Below, in pieces: positions 18,322 through 28,118 of a stretch of 64,000 nt of DNA; within the stretch, counting starts at the first letter, position 1; each line of letters begins with the position of its first letter. Source of the DNA: Nocardioides sp. zg-DK7169 (GTDB taxonomy: Bacteria > Actinomycetota > Actinomycetes > Propionibacteriales > Nocardioidaceae); the NCBI RefSeq assembly GCF_013155365.1, contig NZ_JABJRA010000001.1:474492-538491 (forward strand). Reading direction: 5' to 3'. A model generated the notes under the pieces. That model was given only the letters and a program-made list of their open reading frames with translations, had not been told where the DNA came from and did not search any database. The translations under genes and the position numbers were made by a program.

Positions 18322-18474
18322 TCGCCGAGTCCGCTCTTGTGGTTGCCCGAGTCGGCTCTCGTGGCGCGCCGAGTCGGCGGTTGGGACGCGACAGCCGGAC
18401 CGGACGGTCATGACCCTCGACTCACGTCGTACGAAGTCTCGACTCAACCGTCAGAAGTCTCGACTCAACCGTGG
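18322..18474. repeat. Composite repeat region: inverted 22-bp units plus 21-bp tandem units
   Basis: 18322-18383 carries two and a half units of the 22-bp family of copies A and B in reverse orientation (CGAGTCGGC cores). 18418-18474 carries a different tandem repeat of 21-22 bp: CGACTCANNNGT...GAAGTCT at 18418, 18440 and 18461. The region separates a convergent gene pair and has no other visible content. Confidence 0.7.
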
Positions 18475-18481
18475 GGCGGGA

Positions 18482-20215
18482 TCAGCGCGCGCCGTCGTCC
18501 CACGGCAGGGCCGGGCGGTCGGAGAGGCCGGCGAGCGGCTGGTCCACGCCCGGCGCCCAGCTCGGGCCGCCGTCCTGGAGCTGCCAGGCCAGCGTGCCGA
18601 CCACCGCGACGAGCACGGCGGCGGCCAGCACCCAGCTCGACCCCGAGGCCGCGGCCGGGTGGACCACCCGGGCCAGCGGACGGCGCACCCGGTTGCCGCC
18701 CGGACCGCAGGCCAGCGCGAGCGCCAGCACCGTGCCGCACACCACGAGCGTCGCCGGCAGGGCGGTGGCGAGGGCGTAGCAGACCAGTCCGGCGGCCGCG
18801 CTCAGCCCGACGCTCCACAGCACGAGCACCAGCGTGCTCGGGATCGAGCGCACCAGCCCCCACGGGGCGCTGAGGAGCAGCTGGGGGCCGTCGTACCAGC
18901 GCCGCCCGCGCAGCCGGCGCCGCTCGCCGACCGCGCTGGCCGCGAGCGAGCCGCTGCGCAGCAGCCAGACCACGACGAGGACCGCGGCGGTGGCCAGCCA
19001 GGGGTACGCCGCGACGCCGACACCGACGCCGAGCGCCGCACCGCCCCACAGCACCGCGCGGCGGGCCCGCTCCGCGAAGCCGGCGCGCGGCGGCGCGAGC
19101 TCCTGCGGCTCGGCGTAGGGCCAGGGCTCCTCGTGCCAGGCCTGCTGCGGCACCGGGTGGACGGGCTCGTGGCCCGGCTCCTCGGCCCACGGCAGCACCT
19201 GGGTGGCGTGCTGGGTCTCGATCCGCGTGGGCGGCGGGTCGTGGCTCCACCCGTCGTCGGCCCAGTCCTCGTCGGCCGCGGGCGGCTCGGCGATCCGGTC
19301 GGTGGGCTGGTACGGCGCCTGCTGGGCGGCCAGTGCCAGCGGCACGGTGTGCAGGTCCTCGGCCGGGGGCGGAGGCGGCACCGGTGTGGTCGCGCGAGTG
19401 GTGCGCGGGCGCAGCCGGTGCAGCACGTCGGCCAGGCTCGGGCGGAACAGCGGGTCGGGGTCCAGGGCGGCCTCGACCAGTCCGCGCAGGTCCTCGGGGA
19501 GGTCGTCGGGCAGGCCGGTGACGTCGTGCTCGCCGCGGCGCACCCGGTCCATGATCGCCATCGCCGGGCCGCGGCCGAACGGCGGGCGGCCGGTGCCGGC
19601 GTAGGCGACCGTGGCGGCCCAGGAGTGGATGTCGGAGGCGGCGGTGGCGTCCTCGCCGTAGAGGATCTCGGGGGCCAGGTAGCCCGGCGTGCCGAGCAGC
19701 CAGCCGGTGTGGGTCAGCCGCGGGTCGTCGGCGACGCGGGCCAGCCCGAAGTCGATGAGGATCGGCGTGCGGCCCTCCATCAGCACGTTGGAGGGCTTGA
19801 TGTCGCGGTGCAGGACGCCGGCGGCGTGCACGCTCGCCACGCCCTCCGCGAGCCCCGCGGCGAACCAGATCAGGTCCGGCCCGCTGATCGGCCCCTCCTC
19901 CACGACGTGGTCGTGCAGCGAGAGACCCGGGACGTAGCGGGTCGCGACGTAGGGCACCTCGGCCCACGGGTCGGCGTCGAGGATCTCCGCGACCCAGCGG
20001 CTGCGGATCAGCTCCAGCGAGCTCACCTCGCGGGCCAGCCGGGCGCGCGCCTCGTCGTCGCCGACGATGTGCGGGCGCATCACCTTCAGCGCGACGCGGT
20101 GGCCGTCGGCGTGGCGGGCGAGGTGGACCACGCCCATGCCGCCCTCGCCGATCTTGGCGAGGAGGGTGTAGTCACCCACCGTCGCGGCGGCGCGGGAGGC
20201 CGGAAGCTCTGACAC
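18482..20215 (-). CDS. Serine/threonine protein kinase, membrane-associated
   Basis: 577 residues. Hanks-type kinase domain: glycine loop IGEGGMGVV (about residue 22), VALK lysine (about 44), catalytic HRDIKPSN (about 135), DFGLA (about 154), GTPGYLAPE. A Pro/acidic linker (about 270-370) follows, then several hydrophobic stretches in the last 200 residues instead of the single helix plus PASTA repeats of PknB, so the kinase is probably held by a multi-pass C-terminal domain. Substrate unknown. The GTG start follows TAGATT by 7 nt (leaderless). Confidence 0.88.
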   Translation of the reverse strand: MSELPASRAAATVGDYTLLAKIGEGGMGVVHLARHADGHRVALKVMRPHIVGDDEARARLAREVSSLELIRSRWVAEILDADPWAEVPYVATRYVPGLSLHDHVVEEGPISGPDLIWFAAGLAEGVASVHAAGVLHRDIKPSNVLMEGRTPILIDFGLARVADDPRLTHTGWLLGTPGYLAPEILYGEDATAASDIHSWAATVAYAGTGRPPFGRGPAMAIMDRVRRGEHDVTGLPDDLPEDLRGLVEAALDPDPLFRPSLADVLHRLRPRTTRATTPVPPPPPAEDLHTVPLALAAQQAPYQPTDRIAEPPAADEDWADDGWSHDPPPTRIETQHATQVLPWAEEPGHEPVHPVPQQAWHEEPWPYAEPQELAPPRAGFAERARRAVLWGGAALGVGVGVAAYPWLATAAVLVVVWLLRSGSLAASAVGERRRLRGRRWYDGPQLLLSAPWGLVRSIPSTLVLVLWSVGLSAAAGLVCYALATALPATLVVCGTVLALALACGPGGNRVRRPLARVVHPAAASGSSWVLAAAVLVAVVGTLAWQLQDGGPSWAPGVDQPLAGLSDRPALPWDDGAR

Positions 20216-20222
20216 AGGTCGG

Positions 20223-20228
20223 AATCTA
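20223..20228 (-). promoter_or_regulatory. Leaderless -10 box of the kinase gene
   Basis: TAGATT ends 7 nt before the GTG start at 20215, with no Shine-Dalgarno sequence. Confidence 0.5.
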
Positions 20229-20274
20229 CCTGCGCCGGGCCGGTCTCCGCGCCACCGCCGCGACGTCGACGGGC

Positions 20275-21321
20275 TCAGCCGGCGTTGTCGGCCGCCTGCG
20301 CGAGGGCGTCCACGAAGACGTCCAGGCCCCAGGTCAGCGACAGCGCGGTCGGGGGCGAGACGGCGGAGACGACGTCCTCGCCGACCACCGTGGCGACGGT
20401 GTCGTCACGGAACTGCTGCATGGTCTTGAAGGTCGGGTCCTTCGCGATCTGCTCGGCGCGCTCCTCGGTCGGGACGTAGGAGAGCAGCACGTCGGAGGTC
20501 AGTTTGTCGACCTCCTCGGTGCTGAGCGTGTAGTAGAAGGTGGTCTCCTCGGTGTCCAGCTCGTCGACGCTCGGCGCCAGGGTGAAGCCGAGGTCCTCGA
20601 GGAACTGCACGCGCGGGTCGACGCCGCGGTAGACGTAGAACGCGCTGGGGTCGATCGCGACCGCGGCGATGGTCTTGCCCTCGAACTCGGGGTGCTCCTC
20701 GGCGGCCTCGGCAACCTCGGCGTCGATGCCCTCGAGCAGCTGCTCGGCCTCCTCGGGCTTGCCCAGCGCCTCGCCGACGGTGGTCACCACGTCGCGCCAC
20801 GGCGTGGCCCAGGGCTCCTCCGGGTAGGCGACGGTGTCGGCGATCTTCGAGAGCTTCTCGTAGTCGGCCTCGGTGATGCCGGAGTAGTTGGCGAGGATCA
20901 GGTCGGGCTCCGCGGCGGCGATCTCCTCGAACGGCGGCGCCTCGCCGGGGGTCAGCGCGATCGGCACCTCGTCGCCGAACTCCTCGAACGCCTCCTCCTG
21001 CCACGGCATGAACCCGGCCTCGTTGGCGCCGTAGGTCAGCTTCTCCATGGCGACCGGGGTGACGCCGAGGGCGAGGGCGGCGTCCGGGGAGCCCCAGCCC
21101 CAGGTGACGACGCGCTCGGGCTGCTCGTCGATCTCGGTCGCACCGAAGGCGTGCTCGATGGTCACCGGCTCGAAGGAACCGCTGCTGCCACCGGCCTCGG
21201 GGGCGTCGGAGGAGTCGTCGGAGCCGCAGGCAGCCAGCGGGAGGACGAGCAGGGCGGCCGCGGCGAGCGGAAGGACCGCGCGCAGGCGGGCGCGCGCAGG
21301 GATCGGGCGAAGGGACGTCAC
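20275..21321 (-). CDS. Iron-siderophore ABC transporter substrate-binding lipoprotein
   Basis: 348 residues. A secretion signal with lipobox LAAC (about residue 32) is followed by a class III (FecB/FhuD-like) binding protein: PERVVTWGWGSPDAALALG, EEIAAAEPDLILANYSGIT. It should capture ferric siderophore, plausibly the desferrioxamine made by desABCD, for the adjacent permease-ATPase. GAGGAG at 21327-21332 is correctly spaced for GTG 21321; GTG 21327 overlaps it. It has its own iron box, separate from the permease operon. Confidence 0.87.
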   Translation of the reverse strand: MTSLRPIPARARLRAVLPLAAAALLVLPLAACGSDDSSDAPEAGGSSGSFEPVTIEHAFGATEIDEQPERVVTWGWGSPDAALALGVTPVAMEKLTYGANEAGFMPWQEEAFEEFGDEVPIALTPGEAPPFEEIAAAEPDLILANYSGITEADYEKLSKIADTVAYPEEPWATPWRDVVTTVGEALGKPEEAEQLLEGIDAEVAEAAEEHPEFEGKTIAAVAIDPSAFYVYRGVDPRVQFLEDLGFTLAPSVDELDTEETTFYYTLSTEEVDKLTSDVLLSYVPTEERAEQIAKDPTFKTMQQFRDDTVATVVGEDVVSAVSPPTALSLTWGLDVFVDALAQAADNAG

Positions 21322-21362
21322 GTCCACTCCTCGGGGTGCGGGGCCGACGGGCGGCCCACTGA

Positions 21363-21381
21363 TTAGGACAGGCTTACCTTA
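21363..21381 (-). promoter_or_regulatory. Iron box (DtxR/IdeR) of the binding-protein gene
   Basis: TTAGGACAGGCTTACCTTA matches the 19-bp DtxR/IdeR palindrome with a few mismatches in one half. It sits about 40 bp upstream of the siderophore-binding protein gene. Confidence 0.8.
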
Positions 21382-21400
21382 CCCCGTCGGGTCGATCGCG

Positions 21401-22282
<882 letters not shown>

Positions 22283-22347
22283 CGGGGTTCTCCTTCTCAC
22301 GGGTGCCTGCGGGTCTCGGGTGGGCGGGGGCGGGGCGCGGAGCGCGC

Positions 22348-23424
22348 CTAGGCCGCGCGGGCGCGGCCGCTGGCCATCAGCCAGATCAGGTAGGGCCCGC
22401 CGACGGCGCCGGTCACGACCCCGACCGGGACCGCCATGTCGGCGGGGAGCAGGTGCTGGGCCACCAGGTCGGCGCCGACCACCAGGACCACCCCGACCAG
22501 GGCGGCCTGGAGCAGCGCCAGGGTGCCGTCGCCGAGCATGCGGCGCGCGATCGGGGCGGCCGTGAACGCGACGAACGCGACCGGGCCGGCCGCGGCGGTG
22601 GCCACGCAGGCGAGGCCGACGCCGAGCGCGATCACCAGGCCGCGGGTGAGGTCGGGGCGCCGGCCCAGGCTGCGGGCCTGGTCGTCGCCGAGCAGGAGCA
22701 CGTCGAGGGCCCGCGCCACGGCGGCGACCAGCGGCACCAGCACGACCAGCGCCAGGGCCAGCGACCGGACCAGGCTCCAGTCGGCCTGGGCCAGGCTGCC
22801 GGTCATCCACAGCAACGCGGACTGCGCCTGCTGCACCTCGCTGCGCGTCAGCAGGTAGCCGACCACCGAGGAGCAGACGTAGGCCACGCCGATGCCCGCC
22901 AGCACGAAGCGGTGGCCGGTCATCCCGCCGCGCCACGCCACGGCGTACAGCAGCAGGCCGACGGCTGCTCCCCCGACCAGCGCCGAGAGCGACACGACCG
23001 CACCGGTGGCGCCGCCGACCAGGATCGCCGCGACCGCGCCGGCGCTCGCGCCCTGGGAGATGCCGATGACGTCCGGGCTGGCGAGCGGGTTGCGCAGCAC
23101 CGACTGGAACAGCGCGCCGGCGATGCCGAAGGCGATGCCCACGAGCACCCCGAGCGCGACCCGGGGCAGGCGCAGCTCGGTGACGACGAAGGCGGCCGGC
23201 GCCTCGTCGGAGCCGGCCACGGCGGCCAGCACCTGGCCGACGGAGAGCGGGTAGTCGCCCATCATGAGCGAGGTCAGGCACAGCGCCACGGCCACGGCGA
23301 GCAGGCCGAGGGTGACGCCCGTGCGCCGGGCCCGGCGGTGCCGGCGGTTGGCGAGCAGCCCGCGGGCCGCGACGTCCAGGCGCTCCGCAGGGGTCGTGGG
23401 CAGCAGGCCCGGGGACGCGCTCAT
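22348..23424 (-). CDS. Iron-siderophore ABC transporter permease (FecCD family), subunit 2
   Basis: 358 residues, about ten membrane helices, FecCD signature RNPLASPDVIGISQGASAGAV and LLGDDQARSLG. Pairs with the next permease to form the channel for the ferric siderophore. ATG 23424 overlaps the preceding permease stop (ATGA). Confidence 0.93.
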   Translation of the reverse strand: MSASPGLLPTTPAERLDVAARGLLANRRHRRARRTGVTLGLLAVAVALCLTSLMMGDYPLSVGQVLAAVAGSDEAPAAFVVTELRLPRVALGVLVGIAFGIAGALFQSVLRNPLASPDVIGISQGASAGAVAAILVGGATGAVVSLSALVGGAAVGLLLYAVAWRGGMTGHRFVLAGIGVAYVCSSVVGYLLTRSEVQQAQSALLWMTGSLAQADWSLVRSLALALVVLVPLVAAVARALDVLLLGDDQARSLGRRPDLTRGLVIALGVGLACVATAAAGPVAFVAFTAAPIARRMLGDGTLALLQAALVGVVLVVGADLVAQHLLPADMAVPVGVVTGAVGGPYLIWLMASGRARAA

Positions 23425-24494
23425 GCCGCGACCGTCCGGGAGCGGCGCACGACGGCGATCAGCACCGGCGCACCGAGGACGGCGACGACCAGGCCGGCCT
23501 CGAGCTCGCCGGGGCGCACGACCAGGCGCCCGACCACGTCGGCGGCCAGCAGCAGCACCGGACCGAGCAGCGCCGAGAGCGCGACCAGCCAGCGGTAGTC
23601 GGGCCCGACGAGCACCCGGGCGAGGTGCGGCACCACCAGGCCGATGAAGGCGATCGGGCCGACCAGCGCCACGGCCGAGCCGCAGAGCAGGACGACGGCG
23701 GTGACGACCAGGAGCCGGCCGCGGGCGACGTCCTGGCCCAGGCCGCGGGCCACGTCGTCGCCGAGGGCGAGCGCGTTGAGCACCCGCCCGGAGGCCAGCG
23801 CCAGGAGCAGGCCGACCGCGACGAAGGGCAGCACGGCGACCAGCACGTCGAGCGGCCGGTTCGCCAGCGAGCCGACCTGCCAGAAGCGGTACTCCCCCAG
23901 CGTGCGGCGGTCGGTGAGCAGCACGACACTGCTCAGCGAGGTGGCGGTGGCGGTGAACGCGGCGCCCACCAGCGCGAGCTTGATCGGGGTGACGCCCTCC
24001 CAGCCCAGGGAGGCGGCGCCGTACACCACCACGGCGGCGATCGCGGCTCCGGCGAAGCCGAACCACAGGTAGCCCGCGACCGAGGAGACCCCGAGCGCGG
24101 AGATCGCGGTGACCACCGCGAGCGAGGCGCCGGCGTTGATGCCGAGCAGGCCGGGGTCGGCGATCGGGTTGCGGGTGACGCCCTGCAGCAGCGCCCCGGC
24201 CGCACCGAGGGCGGCGCCGCCGACCAGGCCGACCAGGGTGCGCGGCACCCGCAGGTCGCGTACGACGGAGTGGTCGTTGTCGCCGGCGACCGGGGAGAAC
24301 AGCCCGGCCCACACCTGGGCGGCGCTGATGTCGCGCGCGCCCCACATCAGGCTGGCCAGCGCGACCAGGGCGAGCAGCACGAGGAGGACCAGCACGCTGA
24401 CGACGCCGCGCGAGCTTCCGGTGGTGCGCACCGCGGCGGGCGGCGACGGGGGTCCTGCGGAGGCGCCGGCGGCACGGTCGAGCAGCGAGCTCAT
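23421..24494 (-). CDS. Iron-siderophore ABC transporter permease (FecCD family), subunit 1
   Basis: 357 residues, polytopic. FecCD landmarks: LRVPRTLVGLVGGAALG, TRNPIADPGLLGINAGAS and LALGDDVARGLG. First gene of the importer operon. ATG 24494 follows GGAGGTGGTC; a longer in-frame reading to 24596 would pass through the iron box and is rejected. Confidence 0.92.
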   Translation of the reverse strand: MSSLLDRAAGASAGPPSPPAAVRTTGSSRGVVSVLVLLVLLALVALASLMWGARDISAAQVWAGLFSPVAGDNDHSVVRDLRVPRTLVGLVGGAALGAAGALLQGVTRNPIADPGLLGINAGASLAVVTAISALGVSSVAGYLWFGFAGAAIAAVVVYGAASLGWEGVTPIKLALVGAAFTATATSLSSVVLLTDRRTLGEYRFWQVGSLANRPLDVLVAVLPFVAVGLLLALASGRVLNALALGDDVARGLGQDVARGRLLVVTAVVLLCGSAVALVGPIAFIGLVVPHLARVLVGPDYRWLVALSALLGPVLLLAADVVGRLVVRPGELEAGLVVAVLGAPVLIAVVRRSRTVAA

Positions 24495-24536
24495 GACCAC
24501 CTCCGCAGCTGACGCGCATCCGGACGACGCGTTCCC

Positions 24537-24555
24537 AAAGGTAAGGCTAACCTCA
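24537..24555 (-). promoter_or_regulatory. Iron box (DtxR/IdeR) of the permease operon
   Basis: Read on minus, TGAGGTTAGCCTTACCTTT matches the DtxR/IdeR consensus at about 15 of 19 positions. It is 43 bp upstream of the first permease start. Confidence 0.88.
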
Positions 24556-24626
24556 CCGGCCACGGCTGGCGAGCCCGCCGGCACGACGCAGCGCACCGAC
24601 GGGCCCGAGACCCGTGCGGGGACGGG

Positions 24627-25715
24627 TCACACGATGCGGCGCATCCAGCCGAAGGTGTCCTCGGCGCGGCCGTACTGGATGTCGACGAGCGCGGACCGGA
24701 TCGCCATCGTGACCTCGCCGCCCTCGTTGGCGCACGGCACCTCGCCGCCGTCCCACTTCAGGCTGCCGACGGGGGTGACCACCGCGGCGGTGCCGCAGGC
24801 GAAGATCTCGACGATCTCGCCGCTGGTGACGCCCTCGCGCCACTCCTCGATGGCGAAGCGGCGCTCCTCGACCGGGTGGCCCATCTTCTGGGCCAGGTCG
24901 ATGATGCTGCTGCGGGTGATGCCCTCGAGGATCGTGCCGGTGGCCGGGGTCACGATGCGGCCGTCGGCGTAGACGAAGTACATGTTCATCCCGCCGAGCT
25001 CCTCGACGTACTTGCCCTCCTGGGCGTCGAGGAAGACCACCTGGTCGCAGCCGTGGGCGGAGGCCTGCTGCTGGGCGACCAGCGAGCTGGCGTAGTTGCC
25101 GCCCGTCTTGGCCGCGCCCATGCCGCCGCGCCCGGCGCGGGTGTAGTCCTCGGTCAGCCACAGCGAGACCGGCTTGAGCCCGCCCTTGAAGTACGACCCC
25201 GCCGGGCTGGCGATCACCATGAAGGTGACGTGCTGGGAGGGGCGCACGCCGAGGAACTTCTCCGAGGCGAACATGAAGGGGCGGATGTAGAGGCTCTTCT
25301 CCCCCGCGCCCGGCGCGGTGGTGTCGGGCACCCAGCGCTGGTCGACGCGGACCAGCTCCTCCACGACCTGGAGGAAGTCGGGGACCTCGAGCACCGGCAG
25401 CGCGAGGCGCTCGCTGGAGCGGGCCATCCGCTCGGCGTTGGCCTCGGGACGGAAGCCCCAGATCGACCCGTCCGCGTGGCGGTAGGCCTTCATGCCCTCG
25501 AAGGTCTCCTGGGCGTAGTGCAGCACCGCGGTGGCCGGGTCGAGCGTGAGCGGGCCGTACGGCTCGATCCGGGCGTCGTGCCACCCGGCCTCGGGGGTCC
25601 ACTCCACGGTGAGCATGTGGTCGGTGAAGTGGTTGCCGAACCCGGGGTCGGCGAGGATCTGCGCCAGACGCTCGTCGTCGACCGGGTTCGGGTTGGTGGT
25701 GGTGCGGATCTGCAT
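24627..25715 (-). CDS. ilvE: Branched-chain amino acid aminotransferase
   Basis: 362 residues, fold-type IV PLP aminotransferase of the actinobacterial length. HYAQETFEGMKAYR, the PLP-lysine region AKTGGNYASSL, EELGGMNMYFVY and GTAAVVTPVG are diagnostic. It performs the last step of Leu, Ile and Val synthesis. TACCGT lies 7 nt before ATG 25715, so the mRNA is likely leaderless. The neighbouring leuB serves the same pathway but has its own promoter and terminator. Confidence 0.94.
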   Translation of the reverse strand: MQIRTTTNPNPVDDERLAQILADPGFGNHFTDHMLTVEWTPEAGWHDARIEPYGPLTLDPATAVLHYAQETFEGMKAYRHADGSIWGFRPEANAERMARSSERLALPVLEVPDFLQVVEELVRVDQRWVPDTTAPGAGEKSLYIRPFMFASEKFLGVRPSQHVTFMVIASPAGSYFKGGLKPVSLWLTEDYTRAGRGGMGAAKTGGNYASSLVAQQQASAHGCDQVVFLDAQEGKYVEELGGMNMYFVYADGRIVTPATGTILEGITRSSIIDLAQKMGHPVEERRFAIEEWREGVTSGEIVEIFACGTAAVVTPVGSLKWDGGEVPCANEGGEVTMAIRSALVDIQYGRAEDTFGWMRRIV

Positions 25716-25722
25716 GGAAGGC

Positions 25723-25728
25723 ACGGTA
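25723..25728 (-). promoter_or_regulatory. Leaderless -10 box of ilvE
   Basis: TACCGT, 7 nt before the ATG. The same hexamer with 6-nt spacing precedes the ilvB leader peptide. Confidence 0.55.
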
Positions 25729-25814
25729 GTCCTCGTCGGATCGGTGCGGGCCCGTGGGCGGCACTCGGTGGTGGTTTTCGGGGCGACTGCGAGGCAGTCG
25801 GGGACAAAATGGCC

Positions 25815-25845
25815 GACGCCGGGCACCACACGGGTGCCCGGCGTC
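25815..25845 (-). terminator. Intrinsic terminator after leuB
   Basis: 13-bp perfect stem (GACGCCGGGCACC) with a 5-nt loop, 23 bp past the leuB stop and followed on the transcribed strand by CCATTTTGT. It separates leuB from ilvE. Confidence 0.8.
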
Positions 25846-25867
25846 CGACCGGAGGGCGGAGCGGGCC

Positions 25868-26953
25868 TCAGCCGGATACTCGGGCGGCGATCGCGTCGCC
25901 GACCTCGGGGGTACGGCGGGCCTGGCCGGGCGTGCGCGCGGCGAGGTCGGCGACGACGGCGTCGTCGATGCGGCGGGCCGCCTCGGGGTGGCCGAGGTGG
26001 TCCAGCAGCATGGCCGCGGAGAGGATGGCCGCGGTCGGGTCGGCCTTCTGCTGCCCGGCGATGTCGGGCGCGGAGCCGTGGACCGGCTCGAACATCGACG
26101 GGGCCGTGCCCGACGGGTTCACGTTGCCGGAGGCGGCCAGGCCGATGCCGCCGGTGACGGCGCCGGCGAGGTCGGTGATGATGTCGCCGAAGAGGTTGTC
26201 GGTGACGATCACGTCGAAGCGCGCGGGGTCGGTGGTCATGAAGATCGTGGCCGCGTCGATGTGCAGGTAGTCCGTGGTGACCTCGGGGTACTCCTCGGCC
26301 ACCTCGTTGAACAGCCGCCACCACACCGATCCGGCGTGGACGAGCACGTTGGTCTTGTGGACCAGGGTGAGCTTCTTGCGGGGGCGTCGCTGGGCACGCG
26401 CGAAGGCGTCACGCACCAGGCGCTCGACGCCGAAGGCGGTGTTGACCGACACCTCGGTGGCCACCTCGGCCGGCGTACCGACGCGCAGGGCGCCGCCGTT
26501 GCCGGTGTAGGGGCCCTCGGTGCCCTCGCGCACCACGACGAAGTCGATGTCGCCGGGGTTCGCCAGCGGCGAGCTCGAGCCGGGGTAGAGGCGCGAGGGT
26601 CGCAGGTTGACGTAGTGGTCGAGCTCGAAGCGCAGGCGCAGGAGCAGACCGCGCTCGAGCAGGCCCGGGGGGATGTTCGGGTCGTTCGGCTTGCCGCCGA
26701 TGGCGCCGAGCAGGATGGCGTCCTGCTGGCGGATCTCGGCGAGCGCGGCGTCGGGCAGCACCTCGCCGGTGGCGAGGTAGTGCTCGGCACCGAGGCTGTA
26801 GTGCGTCTGCTCGAACTTCACACCCGCGGGCGCCGCCACCTCGAGGACCTTGAGGGCCTCGGGGGTGACCTCCTGACCGATGCCGTCGCCGGGGACGACG
26901 GCGAGCCTGACGGTGCCGGAGGCTGGTGCGCTGGTGGGGTTCGAGCTGTTCAT
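25868..26953 (-). CDS. leuB: 3-isopropylmalate dehydrogenase
   Basis: 361 residues. [13 protein letters not shown] at the N-terminus, [25 protein letters not shown] and [20 protein letters not shown] mark the isocitrate/isopropylmalate dehydrogenase family, and the Pro/Asn-rich nucleotide loop fits NAD use in leucine synthesis. TAGCGT lies 7 nt before ATG 26953 (leaderless candidate). A 45-residue ORF ends 10 nt upstream. Confidence 0.95.
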   Translation of the reverse strand: MNSSNPTSAPASGTVRLAVVPGDGIGQEVTPEALKVLEVAAPAGVKFEQTHYSLGAEHYLATGEVLPDAALAEIRQQDAILLGAIGGKPNDPNIPPGLLERGLLLRLRFELDHYVNLRPSRLYPGSSSPLANPGDIDFVVVREGTEGPYTGNGGALRVGTPAEVATEVSVNTAFGVERLVRDAFARAQRRPRKKLTLVHKTNVLVHAGSVWWRLFNEVAEEYPEVTTDYLHIDAATIFMTTDPARFDVIVTDNLFGDIITDLAGAVTGGIGLAASGNVNPSGTAPSMFEPVHGSAPDIAGQQKADPTAAILSAAMLLDHLGHPEAARRIDDAVVADLAARTPGQARRTPEVGDAIAARVSG

Positions 26954-26960
26954 GGGGGTC

Positions 26961-26966
26961 ACGCTA
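26961..26966 (-). promoter_or_regulatory. Leaderless -10 box of leuB
   Basis: TAGCGT with 7 nt to ATG 26953; it overlaps the stop codon of the upstream 45-residue ORF. Confidence 0.5.
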
Positions 26967-27101
26967 GTTGTCGTCGGGGCGCTGGCCGCCGTTGTCCCGC
27001 AGGTCGAGCGCGCGCTGGACGGCCAGCAGGGTGTTCTCACGGCTGCGCGGGTTGTCGGGGTGGTGGCTCGCGGGTCCCCACTCGGGGTACATGTCGTACA
27101 T
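26964..27101 (-). CDS. Small hypothetical protein, 45 residues
   Basis: Begins [18 protein letters not shown] and ends with an acidic/polar tail. ATG 27101 has a good ribosome site (GAGGAGAG, 7 nt upstream), which is why I accept it. No signal peptide, helix or Leu-codon run, so it does not look like a leucine attenuation peptide despite lying directly before leuB. Function unknown. Confidence 0.5.
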   Translation of the reverse strand: MYDMYPEWGPASHHPDNPRSRENTLLAVQRALDLRDNGGQRPDDN

Positions 27102-27509
27102 CGGTCTCTCCTCATCGTCGCGGGACGGGTGCGGTGCGGTTCCGGTGGCGGCGTACGCCACATCCGGAGATGACCCCGCGGTGGGGACGACAGTGCGGAG
27201 GACCGAGCCCGAGGATCGCCCGGGGAACGGCCAACTGCCGGTCAGGAGAGTGCGGATCGCGCCAGCTCGAGGGCGTACCCGCCGCGGAGACATCTACAGA
27301 TGTGCCGAGAAGCCGTCAACGCCGACCACCGCGGCGAGGTGGCCTCTCGTGAGCAGTTGCTGCTCAGGCCTCGCCGCGGCGCTCGATAAGTACGAAGACG
27401 CTCCGCATGATGGCCGAGATGTTACTCCCGGGTTCCGGGTCGCGGAACACCCTTCTCACGAACTGCTCGCCATGCGAGACAGGTCCGCGCAGGTGGGAGA
27501 CTCGCCAGC
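27102..27509. other. Divergent intergenic region, 408 bp, with a palindrome and a large hairpin
   Basis: No gene or tRNA seen. It holds a 14-bp palindrome ACATCTACAGATGT (27290-27303), which looks like a regulator site, and a two-tier hairpin: outer 11-bp stem CCGCGGCGAGG (27329-27339 with 27369-27379) enclosing GAGCAG-TTG-CTGCTC (27351-27365). Genes on both sides point away from it, so the hairpin is not an ordinary terminator. Confidence 0.5.
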
Positions 27510-28079
27510 ATGAGCGCCCCGCCCGAGCTTCCCGACGTGGTCTCCCGCGCGTTCGCCGTCTCCCGCACCGCGGGCTACGTGTCGTTCTGCCGCAACGAGA
27601 CCGGGCGGCTGCTGGCCACGCTCGCCGCCACCCGCAGCGGGACGATGGCGGAGTTCGGCACCGGGTGCGGCGTCGGCACGGCCTGGCTGCGCTCCGGCGT
27701 ACGCCGCGACTCCGCGCGCATCATCACCGCCGAGCTCAACCCCAAGCTGGCGCGAGCGGCCGCGACGATCTTCGTCGACGACCCGCAGGTCGAGGTGCTC
27801 GCTGCGGACTGGTCGACGCTGCTCGACAAGGGCCCGTTCTCGCTGTTGTTCCTCGACTCCGGCGAGCCCGCCGACGTCGGGGTCGACGCGATCGCCGACC
27901 TGGTGGAGGAGGGCGGCATCGTCGTCCTCGACGACTTCACGCCCTGCGAGATCTGGCCCCCGGTCACCTACGGCCGCGTCGACACCCTGCGCGAGCAGTG
28001 GCTGACCGACGAGCGCTTCACCGCCGTCGAGGTGATGGTCGCCTCCGACGCCTCCGTGATCGTCGCCACCCGCCACTGA
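27510..28079 (+). CDS. SAM-dependent methyltransferase (O-methyltransferase-like)
   Basis: 189 residues, class I Rossmann fold: motif I AEFGTGCGVGTAWL (about residue 47), acidic ribose-binding TAELNPKLA, then LLFLDSGEP and GGIVVLDDFTP, similar to class I O-methyltransferases. Substrate unknown. ATG 27510 is preceded by GGTGGGAG. Convergent with the SDR gene downstream; a partial 22-bp-type repeat lies in the 39-bp gap. Confidence 0.75.
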   Translation: MSAPPELPDVVSRAFAVSRTAGYVSFCRNETGRLLATLAATRSGTMAEFGTGCGVGTAWLRSGVRRDSARIITAELNPKLARAAATIFVDDPQVEVLAADWSTLLDKGPFSLLFLDSGEPADVGVDAIADLVEEGGIVVLDDFTPCEIWPPVTYGRVDTLREQWLTDERFTAVEVMVASDASVIVATRH

Positions 28080-28118
28080 CCCCTCCCCCGAGTCGGCGAG
28101 AACGGCGAGGCGCGCCGC

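Noticed and set aside
24495..24596. Extended start for the first siderophore permease
   Set aside because: It would translate through the iron box; ATG 24494 has a strong GGAGG site.
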